From Acidimicrobiia bacterium (GTDB lineage Bacteria; Actinomycetota; Acidimicrobiia; Acidimicrobiales; Ilumatobacteraceae): a DNA stretch of 13,064 bases. A program made the translations under genes and the position numbers. The notes below the pieces were generated by a model. That model was not told the DNA's origin. It ran no database searches and saw only the letters and a list, made by a program, of their open reading frames with translations. This document shows, piece after piece, positions 1-6,305 of the stretch. The number at the start of each line of letters is the position of its first letter. Position 1 is the stretch's first letter. Location of the stretch: the NCBI GenBank assembly GCA_030425785.1, contig JAUHYJ010000034.1:1-13064 (forward strand), given 5' to 3'.

Positions 1-394
1 CGGGACGCACCTCGGCCCGCAGCAGCACACCGGTGAGGACGCCGGCGCCGCCGAGTCCGGCCACACCGGCGATCATGCGGAGGCGGGCGTCGTCGGTCGC
101 GCTCAGCACCCCGCCGATCACGGCGCACACCGCAGCGAGCAGCAGCGGGAACCACACCCACTGCCCGAACTTCGCCAGGGCGCTGTCGGCCTCGTCGGCG
201 ACGCTGCCGCTGATCGCGCGATTGCCCGACAGCAACATGCCGACGAAGAAGCCGACCGCACCGGCAGCGACGGTGCTGAACAGCTTCCAGCGTCCCCTGG
301 CCTGGTTGAAGAGCAGGTTCGCGCCGATCCACAACGCCCCGCTCGCTCCGACCGCGACCACCACGGTGATCAGCGTCGAGATGATCTTGTCCAT
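1..394 (-). CDS. Membrane protein, probable N-terminus of a sugar ABC transporter permease (partial)
   Basis: This gene starts at the ATG at 394-392 and runs off the left edge, leaving 131 codons and no stop. A GGGGAG ribosome-binding site lies at 409-404, about 9 nt upstream, which supports the start. The fragment is strongly hydrophobic, with about four membrane segments near residues 5-27, 38-55, 75-98 and 104-125. The permease signature (EAA loop) is not in the visible part, so the function is inferred: the gene directly follows a sugar-type solute-binding protein on the same strand, and some actinobacterial sugar permeases carry a long hydrophobic N-terminal extension before the six-helix core. 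It would act in the cytoplasmic membrane to move the solute delivered by the binding protein. A small unrelated membrane protein placed between binding protein and permease is the main alternative. Confidence 0.6.
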   Translation of the reverse strand, partial: MDKIISTLITVVVAVGASGALWIGANLLFNQARGRWKLFSTVAAGAVGFFVGMLLSGNRAISGSVADEADSALAKFGQWVWFPLLLAAVCAVIGGVLSATDDARLRMIAGVAGLGGAGVLTGVLLRAEVRP

Positions 395-426
395 CGAATC
401 GGACTCCCCTCTGTCCCTACCCCGAG

Positions 427-468
427 AAAAACGACGGGGCACTGGCACCGTAGTGCCAGTGCCCCGTC
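427..468 (-). terminator. Intrinsic terminator or attenuator between binding-protein and permease genes
   Basis: Bases 433-448 pair perfectly with 453-468, giving a 16-bp stem with a 4-nt loop. Read on the minus strand the stem is followed by one G and then TTTTT (431-427), the form of a rho-independent terminator. It sits after the binding-protein stop and immediately before the ribosome-binding site of the next minus-strand gene. It could end most transcripts after the binding protein, or protect its 3' end, so that binding protein exceeds permease. The fold is seen directly; partial readthrough is inferred. Confidence 0.85.
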
Positions 469-481
469 ACGTCGATACCCG

Positions 482-498
482 CCGGGCCGAGGGCCCGG
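482..498 (-). other. Second GC-rich intercistronic hairpin
   Basis: Bases 482-488 pair with 492-498 (7 bp, all G-C, 3-nt loop), with no T-run. It lies between the binding-protein stop (517) and the stronger terminator hairpin (433-468), and may add to 3'-end stability or pausing. A stem this short can occur by chance in such GC-rich DNA. Confidence 0.4.
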
Positions 499-516
499 TC
501 AAGCGTCAGTTGTACG

Positions 517-1917
517 TCAGCCGGTCGGCCAGGACGCCTCGATGTTCGCAGCGGCCTCTTCGGCGGTGATGTCACCGTTGACCGCCGAGGTGCCCTCGCT
601 CCAGAAGGTGCCGGCGCCGACGTCGGCGGGCATCAGGTCGGAGGCGTCGAACCGCGAGACATCCGATCCGGCCAGGATGTCGAGGAAGCTCTGCTCGAGC
701 GGCTGGTAGACGGACGGGTCCTGGCCCTGGGCCGCCGAGAGGAAGCCCGACAGGGCGCCACCCAGCTCGGCCGACTGGGCCGCCTGGCGCTTCTCGGCGT
801 ACTCGGCCGTGGCCATGTAGTCGAGCACAGCCATGGTCGCCGCATCGTCGTTGAACGCGGCGGCGAGCGTGCCGGCGGTCAGCACGGGGCGGTCACCGTT
901 GATGTCCGGGAAGTAGAACACGTCGATCGCGTCGGGGTTCGACTCGTCGGCGAACGCCGTGCCCTCCGGGAAGAACCCGGCGAAGAACGACGCCTGACGG
1001 TGCATCCAGCACTGGTCGTCGACCAGCGGCTGGGCGTTGTCGCCGAAGTTCGTCGCGGCGATCGTGCCACCGCTGGCGAAGACGTTGTCCTCGGACCAGA
1101 CGTCGAGCACGGCCTGCATGGCCTCGACGATCTGCGGATCGTCGAACGGGATCTCGTGGTTCACCCACTGGTCGTAGACGTCGCCGCCGTGGAGACGGAG
1201 CACCATCTCCTCGACCCAGTCGGTGAAGGTCCAGCCGGTGGCCTGACCCGACTCGATGCCGACGCAGAGCGGCGCACCGTCGTCGAGACCCTTGATGGTC
1301 TCCATGGCGGCGGTGAACTCGTCGAACGTGGTCGGGACCTCGATGCCGGCTTCGGCGAAGCGGGCGGGCTTGTACCAGACGAGCGACTTCAGGTCGGTCT
1401 TGACCGGCACGCCGTACTGCACGCCGTCACGGCCCTGGCCGTACTGCTGGTAGCCGTCGGCCCAGAACTCGTCGACGGTCGCGTTGACCTCGTCGGTGAG
1501 CGGGACGAGGAAGCCCTGCTCGGCGAAGTCGGCGAGCTTGCCCGGCTGCGGGAAGATCGAGATGCTCGGCGGGTTGCCGCCGGCGACCTGGGTGTTGATG
1601 TTCGCTTCCCAGTCGGCGTCGCCGGTGTAGGTGATGGTGAAGCCGTTGGCGTCGGCGAACTCGGTGAGGACGGACTGAATGGCCGCCACCGACGGATCGT
1701 CGCGCTCGGGGCCGGTGATGGTGACCTCGGCGCCTTCCAGGTCCGCATCGGCGGCGGGCTCTTCGGCGTCGGCGGCGGGCTCCTCCGCATCGGCGGCGGG
1801 CTCCTCGGCGGGCGTCTCGTCCGCCGGCTCGGCGTCGTCGTCATCGCCACCGCAGGCCGCGGCGACCAGCGAGAGCGCCATGACGGCGACCACTGGCTTC
1901 TTCCAGCTGCGCTTCAT
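517..1917 (-). CDS. Sugar ABC transporter solute-binding lipoprotein (family 1, alpha-glucoside-type)
   Basis: Predicted extracellular lipoprotein of 466 aa that captures a sugar and delivers it to an ABC permease. Residues 1-21 form a signal peptide (basic KRSWKK, then a hydrophobic stretch) ending in AAAC, so Cys22 should be lipidated. An acidic Ala/Glu/Pro/Asp linker with three 7-residue repeats follows (about 25-60). The mature domain has the layout of family 1 extracellular solute-binding proteins, with VTITGPERDDPS near 65-76, GGNPPSISIFPQPG near 113-126 and VWYKP near 180-184. The overall pattern recalls AglE-like alpha-glucoside binding proteins, but the sugar cannot be read from sequence. 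The ATG at 1917 was chosen because the signal peptide begins there and a purine-rich GGGGAGGA lies 11 nt upstream; an in-frame extension to 2055 would put 46 non-signal residues in front. A LacI-type operator lies upstream and the probable permease gene downstream. Confidence 0.88.
   Translation of the reverse strand: MKRSWKKPVVAVMALSLVAAACGGDDDDAEPADETPAEEPAADAEEPAADAEEPAADADLEGAEVTITGPERDDPSVAAIQSVLTEFADANGFTITYTGDADWEANINTQVAGGNPPSISIFPQPGKLADFAEQGFLVPLTDEVNATVDEFWADGYQQYGQGRDGVQYGVPVKTDLKSLVWYKPARFAEAGIEVPTTFDEFTAAMETIKGLDDGAPLCVGIESGQATGWTFTDWVEEMVLRLHGGDVYDQWVNHEIPFDDPQIVEAMQAVLDVWSEDNVFASGGTIAATNFGDNAQPLVDDQCWMHRQASFFAGFFPEGTAFADESNPDAIDVFYFPDINGDRPVLTAGTLAAAFNDDAATMAVLDYMATAEYAEKRQAAQSAELGGALSGFLSAAQGQDPSVYQPLEQSFLDILAGSDVSRFDASDLMPADVGAGTFWSEGTSAVNGDITAEEAAANIEASWPTG
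1748..1810 (-). repeat. Three tandem 21-bp repeats coding the lipoprotein linker
   Basis: Three head-to-tail 21-bp units (1748-1768, 1769-1789, 1790-1810), differing by only a few bases, code for three copies of an Ala-Asp-Ala-Glu-Glu-Pro-Ala heptad in the linker between lipidated Cys22 and the sugar-binding domain. Whole-codon units keep frame if copies are gained or lost, so linker length may vary between strains. The role as a flexible acidic spacer is inferred. Confidence 0.85.
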
Positions 1918-1999
1918 GATTGGTTGGTTCCTCCCCCTCCGCCGTGTCGGCGGAAGTGTTCGATGTCGCCCGGCGGAACCGGACGACGTGATGCATCTG

Positions 2000-2019
2000 T
2001 GCCGTGGCGGACCACGGCA
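2000..2019 (-). other. Leader hairpin upstream of the binding-protein gene
   Basis: Bases 2000-2007 pair perfectly with 2012-2019 (8-bp stem). On the minus strand the loop is TCCG, a UNCG-type tetraloop. It lies directly downstream of the LacI-type operator and about 80 nt before the start codon, so it would be near the 5' end of the mRNA if transcription begins near the operator. A transcript-stabilising role is inferred; no anti-terminator partner or ligand-binding fold was seen. Confidence 0.45.
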
Positions 2020-2021
2020 GA

Positions 2022-2035
2022 TGTAAACGCTTGCA
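2022..2035 (-). promoter_or_regulatory. LacI/GalR-family operator
   Basis: The 14-bp palindrome TGTAAACGCTTGCA matches TGnAAnCGnTTnCA at every defined position, the usual half-site pattern of LacI/GalR-family regulators with a central CG. It lies 105 bp upstream of the binding-protein start, the expected place to repress a sugar-uptake operon. A weak promoter-like pair on the minus strand (CAGAAT at 2044-2039; TTCACG 18 bp further upstream) would put the operator just past the -10, but those boxes are not convincing. The cognate repressor gene is not in this window. The site is also about 117 bp from the divergent gene at 2152, so an effect on that gene is possible. Confidence 0.75.
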
Positions 2036-2137
2036 GAAATTCTGGTGCGTTGCAACTCGCGTCGTGAACGAGTCGCCGCCGGGGCACCGGCGATCGGGCG
2101 CCGCCCCGCCCCGCCGGAGCCGCCCGACAGGCCCGAC

Positions 2138-2143
2138 TACCGT
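2138..2143 (+). promoter_or_regulatory. Possible -10 box of a leaderless gene (LOG-like gene)
   Basis: TACCGT fits the actinobacterial TAnnnT -10 pattern and ends 8 nt before the GTG start at 2152. No Shine-Dalgarno is present there, so transcription may begin at or very near the start codon. No good -35 box was found. Confidence 0.35.
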
Positions 2144-2151
2144 GCCGACTC

Positions 2152-3276
2152 GTGATCGAGATCAAGGACGCCGACCACGCACAGCGGTGGGCGCGCCGGC
2201 CGCCACCCCGGCCGCCGGCGGCCTTCGAGGGGCTCGACCTGCGACGCTGCGACGGCTTCGAGTCGGGCCAGTTCGACGGGTGCTTGTTCCTGTCGTGCCG
2301 GCTGACGCCGGCGCAGGCCGGCTACCTCACCACGACGGGTGCCACGGTGCTGCGGGACAGCCCCGATCGGCCGTACACGGCGCATCGCGTCGAGCTCTAC
2401 ACGCCCGAGGAACTGTTCGCCGGCTACGACCCCGACGCGCCCGACGGCTGGGCGACCACCTTCGACGCCCGCGTCTACGCCCACTGGGTGGCGACGGGGC
2501 GCCAGTACACGGACCGGATCGACGAGAGCCTCGCCCGGCGGTTGCACGACCACTCGATCAGCGACGCGCTCCACGAGGCGCTCGAGGGCCGCCGGCCGGT
2601 CGCGATCATGGGCGGCCACGCGCTCGAGCGCGGCGACCCCGGGTACTCGACCGTCGCGCGGATCGCCCGCACGCTCACTCGCGACGACTTCCTGATGCTG
2701 TCGGGCGGTGGGCCGGGTGCGATGGAGGCGACGCATCTCGGCGCGTGGATGGCGGACCGCGCCGACGACGAGCTCGCGGCCGCGGTGTCGACGCTCGCAC
2801 CCCGGCCACCGGGAGCGCCCCCGGGTCGCGAGTACGCCGATCCCGACTGGTTGCACCGCGCCTTCGCCGTGCGCGACCGGTGGCCCGCGGGTCCGAGCAG
2901 CCACGAGTCGATCGGCATCCCGACCTGGATGTACGGCCACGAACCGCCGTCGGCGTTCGCGTCGAAGATCGCCAAGTACTTCGCCAACAGCGTCCGCGAG
3001 GAGGGGCTGCTCGCGATCGCCACCCACGGCGTGATCTTCTCGCCGGGCAGTGCTGGCACCGTCCAGGAGATCTTCCAGGACGCGACGCAGAACCATTACG
3101 AGAGCTTCGGCCCGCCGTCGCCGATGGTCCTGTTCGGGGTCGACTACTGGACGCGTCGGCTCCCCGTGATCCCCCTGCTGCGCACCCTGGCCGCCGACCG
3201 AGCGTACGGCGACCTCATCGTCGTCACCGACGACGAGCACGAGGCGATCGAGGCGATCCGCCGCCACCGTCGATGA
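2152..3276 (+). CDS. LOG/PpnN-like Rossmann-fold nucleotide-binding protein
   Basis: This 374-aa protein resembles the family that includes LOG (cytokinin-activating phosphoribohydrolase) and bacterial PpnN/YgdH nucleosidases, which split nucleoside 5'-monophosphates into base and ribose 5-phosphate. Visible motifs are VAIMGG (150-155), LSGGGPGAMEA (183-193) and SPGSAGTVQE (297-306), the last matching the family's PGGxGTxxE loop except that the second Gly is Ser300. About 145 residues precede the Rossmann region; part of them (about 25-52) is Phe/Leu/Cys-rich and loosely pentapeptide-like. The protein is longer than plant-type LOG proteins (about 200 aa) and shorter than PpnN (about 450 aa). 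The GTG at 2152 is the likely start, with no Shine-Dalgarno. The gene is divergent from the sugar operon and convergent with the MFS gene. Fold assignment is good; the exact nucleotide substrate is unknown. Confidence 0.8.
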   Translation: MIEIKDADHAQRWARRPPPRPPAAFEGLDLRRCDGFESGQFDGCLFLSCRLTPAQAGYLTTTGATVLRDSPDRPYTAHRVELYTPEELFAGYDPDAPDGWATTFDARVYAHWVATGRQYTDRIDESLARRLHDHSISDALHEALEGRRPVAIMGGHALERGDPGYSTVARIARTLTRDDFLMLSGGGPGAMEATHLGAWMADRADDELAAAVSTLAPRPPGAPPGREYADPDWLHRAFAVRDRWPAGPSSHESIGIPTWMYGHEPPSAFASKIAKYFANSVREEGLLAIATHGVIFSPGSAGTVQEIFQDATQNHYESFGPPSPMVLFGVDYWTRRLPVIPLLRTLAADRAYGDLIVVTDDEHEAIEAIRRHRR

Positions 3277-3300
3277 CGCCGGCTCGACCGTGAGACGGTG
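3265..3300. other. Weak hairpins between convergent genes
   Basis: The 24-bp gap between the two convergent stops holds a short inverted repeat, ACCGT-GAG-ACGGT (3287-3299). A competing pairing of CACCGT (3265-3270) with ACGGTG (3295-3300) is also possible. Neither is followed by a T-run, so this is at best a poor bidirectional terminator. Confidence 0.25.
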
Positions 3301-4524
3301 TCACCCCTTGGCGTCGTCGGCGCGGACGAGTCGGCCGTCGTCGGTGGTCGGCAGCCCGAACAGCAGCGCCACCGACACGATGCACGCAGCGATGCACGCG
3401 ACGATCGCCCACCGGTACCCGTCGGTCCGGTCGATGATCCAGCCGGCCGTCGGCGGGCCGATGAGCCCGCCGAGCCCGGGTCCGGTGTAGAGCAGCCCGA
3501 GGATCGAGCCGAGCCCCACCACCCCCATCCGGTCGGCGATGACGATCGGGCCGAGCGCGACGAAGCCGCCGTAGCCGACGCCGAGCACCAGCACGAAGGC
3601 GACGAGCAGCACGTACGAGCCGCCGGCCACGAACCAGATCAGGAAGCTCACGGCGTGGATGACGTAACAGGCGCGGTAGAGGCGGAACGAGCCGAATCGG
3701 CGGACGAGTGACCCGAACCCGACGCGTGACAGGACGCTGGCTCCGCCGAGCACGCCGACGAGCACCGCGGCCTGCACCGAGTCGATGCCGCGCTCCTTCG
3801 CGTACTGGCCGACGAACACGAACGGGACGAACAACGCCAGCCCGAGGAAGAACGCCGAGGCATGGACCTGGCGGAACACGGGGCTGTCGACCGCGTCGCG
3901 GAACCGCGATGGTTGGGGCGAGCCGTCACCCGGGGGCCGCGCCGCGAGCGGCACGCACGCCAGCAGCACGGCCGTGCCGCCGACGGCGAAGATCAGGTAG
4001 GTGTCCCGCCAGCCATAGCGGTCGATCAGCGCAGCCGACAGCGGTGACATCACCATCGTGCCGACTCCGATGCCGGCGACCGCGAGTCCGACGGCGACGG
4101 CGCGGTGGTGGACGAACCAGCCACCGACCATGGCGACCATCGGCACGTATCCGCACGCCGCAGCGATGCCGACGCCGGCGCCGTAGGTGACGTAGCCGAC
4201 CTCGAGCGAGTCGACCCGGCTCGTCAGGACGAGCCCCGCGAACATCGCCGTCGCGCCGAGCAGGAGCACCACGCGCGGTCCCGACCGGTCGAGCAGCCGG
4301 CCGGTGAAGATGCTGAGCCAGAAGAACAGGAACGTGGTGAGCCCGAAGATGACGGCGGTGGCACCGCGCTCGGAGCCGAAGTCGTCGCTCATCGACTCGA
4401 AGAAGGCACCGAAGCTGTACGCCGTGCCGAGGGTCACGGCGGACGACAAGAAGGCGGCGACGACGGTGAGCCACGCCCGCCGCGAATCGACGGCATGGGT
4501 CGGGGCCGTCGACGTCGTGGTCAT
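3301..4524 (-). CDS. MFS transporter, monocarboxylate/oxalate-formate-like
   Basis: A 407-aa integral membrane protein with about twelve hydrophobic helices in two halves separated by a polar loop near 195-215. The MFS motif A is clear after the second helix (GRLLDRSGPR, 75-84), with a degenerate counterpart in the second half (GFGSLVRRFG, 269-278). The N-terminal pattern (AYSFGAFFESM followed by a short loop and the next helix) and GWRDTY at 171-176 resemble the monocarboxylate/oxalate-formate antiporter branch, so a small organic acid is a plausible substrate, but this is inference. The ATG at 4524 is preferred; a GTG at 4533 would add three residues. Neither has a Shine-Dalgarno. The gene begins 29 bp after the stop of the upstream membrane-protein gene, so it may be the last gene of the hrpA cluster or have its own promoter. 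Confidence 0.85.
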   Translation of the reverse strand: MTTTSTAPTHAVDSRRAWLTVVAAFLSSAVTLGTAYSFGAFFESMSDDFGSERGATAVIFGLTTFLFFWLSIFTGRLLDRSGPRVVLLLGATAMFAGLVLTSRVDSLEVGYVTYGAGVGIAAACGYVPMVAMVGGWFVHHRAVAVGLAVAGIGVGTMVMSPLSAALIDRYGWRDTYLIFAVGGTAVLLACVPLAARPPGDGSPQPSRFRDAVDSPVFRQVHASAFFLGLALFVPFVFVGQYAKERGIDSVQAAVLVGVLGGASVLSRVGFGSLVRRFGSFRLYRACYVIHAVSFLIWFVAGGSYVLLVAFVLVLGVGYGGFVALGPIVIADRMGVVGLGSILGLLYTGPGLGGLIGPPTAGWIIDRTDGYRWAIVACIAACIVSVALLFGLPTTDDGRLVRADDAKG

Positions 4525-4531
4525 GGCGCGC

Positions 4532-4537
4532 ACGCTA
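4532..4537 (-). promoter_or_regulatory. Possible -10 box of a leaderless MFS transcript
   Basis: On the minus strand TAGCGT (4537-4532) matches TAnnnT and ends 7 nt before the ATG at 4524. With no Shine-Dalgarno in the 29-bp gap, a leaderless transcript is possible in addition to readthrough from upstream. No convincing -35 box was seen. Confidence 0.3.
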
Positions 4538-4553
4538 CGCCTGCGCCGCGGGG

Positions 4554-6305
4554 TCAGGACGACTCGGCGGGCCGGGCCCGATGACCGCGGACGAGGCCGT
4601 CATGGGTGAGCGGGCCCGGCGCACCGCATCGCCGGCACGCCCCGGACAGCGCGTCGGCGGCGCGGTCGGAGGCCGCGCACAGAGATCCGTCGCACCACCC
4701 CGGCTCCCAGACCCAGTCGTGTTCACGGGCCGGACCGCCGCCATCGAGGTACACGCCGCACGTCCGGCACTCCGGACGACCCTCGGGCCCCAGTCCGCAC
4801 GGGCGCCCGGCCCCGGGGCAGCGCTCCACGGTGCGCGGATCGTCCGTCCTGGCCAGTTCGAGCACGTGTGCGAGCAGCGGCGGCGGTGGCGCGTCGCCGA
4901 TGGGAACGAGACGGGCGATCGCCGCTCGGTACGCGCGGACCGCCACCAGGCGCAGGGCGACGTCGTCGGCCTCGGTGGGCGAACCGTCGACGCCGTCGAG
5001 CACGGCGTCGAGCGCCTCGGTCCACGTGACGCGTGGGACGCTCAGGCCGTTCGGACGGCGACGCGGCCAGCCGGGTCGTGCAGCGGCGGCGACGTCGGCG
5101 ACCACGACGGCGCCGTCACCGGTGACGATGCGTCCGAGGCCGGGTTCGAGCGCGCGGACGTGGTGGTCGAGCTGGGTGTGACGGACCGTGCCGGCGGCGA
5201 GATCGACGAGCACGACGAGCACGTCGGCGTCGACGAGCACGACGTCGGCCTGGTCGCCGCCGGTGGCCATCGCGCCGTCGAGCATCGCGACGATCCGGCG
5301 ACCGGACGCCCGGGTCGGCAGGATCGCCGTGGTCCGGAGCGCTCCCGGCGACGACTCACCGTGGTGCCAGAGCACGCACTCGCCACGGGACGACCGATGG
5401 ATGTCGGCGCCGGCGCGCTCGACGCCGGCCAGTCGCTCGATCTGCCAGGCGCGCGTCCGCATCAACCCGGCCTCACCTGCGCCGTAGTCCGGGAACGCGG
5501 CGATCATCGGGGCCAGCTCGTGCTGCGTCCCGGTGGCCTCGACCAGGCGCAGGCGATGGACCGGACGCTCGAGCGTCGACTTGGGCAGCCGCCGCGGCTC
5601 GGTCACCACGACGGCCGCCGCGAGCGGGCCGAGCGGCGTGGTGCGGCAGCCGATCAGGTGGACGCGCACGATCCGGTCGGCGTGCACCTCGACGCGACGC
5701 TCGGCCCGCCACAGCACCCACCACACCGTCGCGATGCCACCGACGAACATCGGTGCGCCGACCAACCCTGCCGCCCACGGGCTGACGTCGCCGTCGCCGA
5801 CGAACGTCCACCAGCACACACCCCCGCCCATCGCCGCGGCGAGCGCACCCGCCACGCCGTACGCGACGGGCGTGCTGATCCGGCCCGGCAGCACGACCGG
5901 GTACTCGAGCGGCTCACGCAGTTGCGACGCGTGGGCCGACAGGCGGTCGACGAACGCCGAGGTGAGATGCGGCAGCTGGGCGAACACGCGGCGCCGGCAG
6001 TCGTCGGTGCCGACGTCGACGCCGAACAGCGACTGGCGCGGCACGCCGGTCAGGTCGACGAGCGGCAGCGACACCGCGCGCCAGCCCCCGACGTGCAACG
6101 TCCCGTCGGCGATGCGGACGTCGCGGGTGGCGATGACGGCGATCGCCGCGGCGCACGCAGCGGCGGCGCCCACCACGGCGGCCCCGACCCAGAGTCCCCA
6201 GGGCCCGCGCCAGGCCGCGACGACGATGACGACGAACCCGACCGCGAAGGCCGCGGCGACGACCGCCGTCGCCCACCGGAACCATCGCGGGACCCGGAGG
6301 TTCAT
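4554..6305 (-). CDS. Unrecognised membrane protein: duplicated TM/PH-like modules and cysteine-pair tail
   Basis: I do not recognise this 583-aa protein. Hydrophobic segments near 12-32 and 36-60 are followed by a beta-rich region (VRIADGTLHVGGW near 63-75, to about 130). A second pair of helices (147-167, 179-199) is followed by a similar region (VEVHADRIVRVHLIGC near 205-220, to about 270), so the N-terminal half looks like two copies of a [two helices + PH-like domain] module. The rest (about 280-490) is soluble with no motif I can name. The C-terminus carries four cysteine pairs (C496/C503, C513/C516, C538/C543, C557/C560) suited to one or two zinc ribbons. The ATG at 6305 overlaps the hrpA TGA in ATGA, indicating translational coupling, and the hydrophobic N-terminus starts there. 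A 37-residue in-frame extension reaching back into hrpA is less likely. Function is unknown; zinc binding and the PH-like fold are inferred. Confidence 0.8.
   Translation of the reverse strand: MNLRVPRWFRWATAVVAAAFAVGFVVIVVAAWRGPWGLWVGAAVVGAAAACAAAIAVIATRDVRIADGTLHVGGWRAVSLPLVDLTGVPRQSLFGVDVGTDDCRRRVFAQLPHLTSAFVDRLSAHASQLREPLEYPVVLPGRISTPVAYGVAGALAAAMGGGVCWWTFVGDGDVSPWAAGLVGAPMFVGGIATVWWVLWRAERRVEVHADRIVRVHLIGCRTTPLGPLAAAVVVTEPRRLPKSTLERPVHRLRLVEATGTQHELAPMIAAFPDYGAGEAGLMRTRAWQIERLAGVERAGADIHRSSRGECVLWHHGESSPGALRTTAILPTRASGRRIVAMLDGAMATGGDQADVVLVDADVLVVLVDLAAGTVRHTQLDHHVRALEPGLGRIVTGDGAVVVADVAAAARPGWPRRRPNGLSVPRVTWTEALDAVLDGVDGSPTEADDVALRLVAVRAYRAAIARLVPIGDAPPPPLLAHVLELARTDDPRTVERCPGAGRPCGLGPEGRPECRTCGVYLDGGGPAREHDWVWEPGWCDGSLCAASDRAADALSGACRRCGAPGPLTHDGLVRGHRARPAESS

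Noticed and set aside
1918..2055. Upstream start of the binding-protein gene at 2055, adding 46 residues
   Set aside because: It would place Arg/Pro/Cys-rich sequence before a clear lipoprotein signal peptide, and the operator and leader hairpin would then fall inside the coding region.
1000..2067. Long plus-strand open frame (355 codons) opposite the binding-protein gene
   Set aside because: Its translation is low-complexity (rich in Gly, Val, Arg, Asp) with no recognisable domain, whereas the minus strand encodes a complete lipoprotein. Long antisense frames are expected at this GC content.
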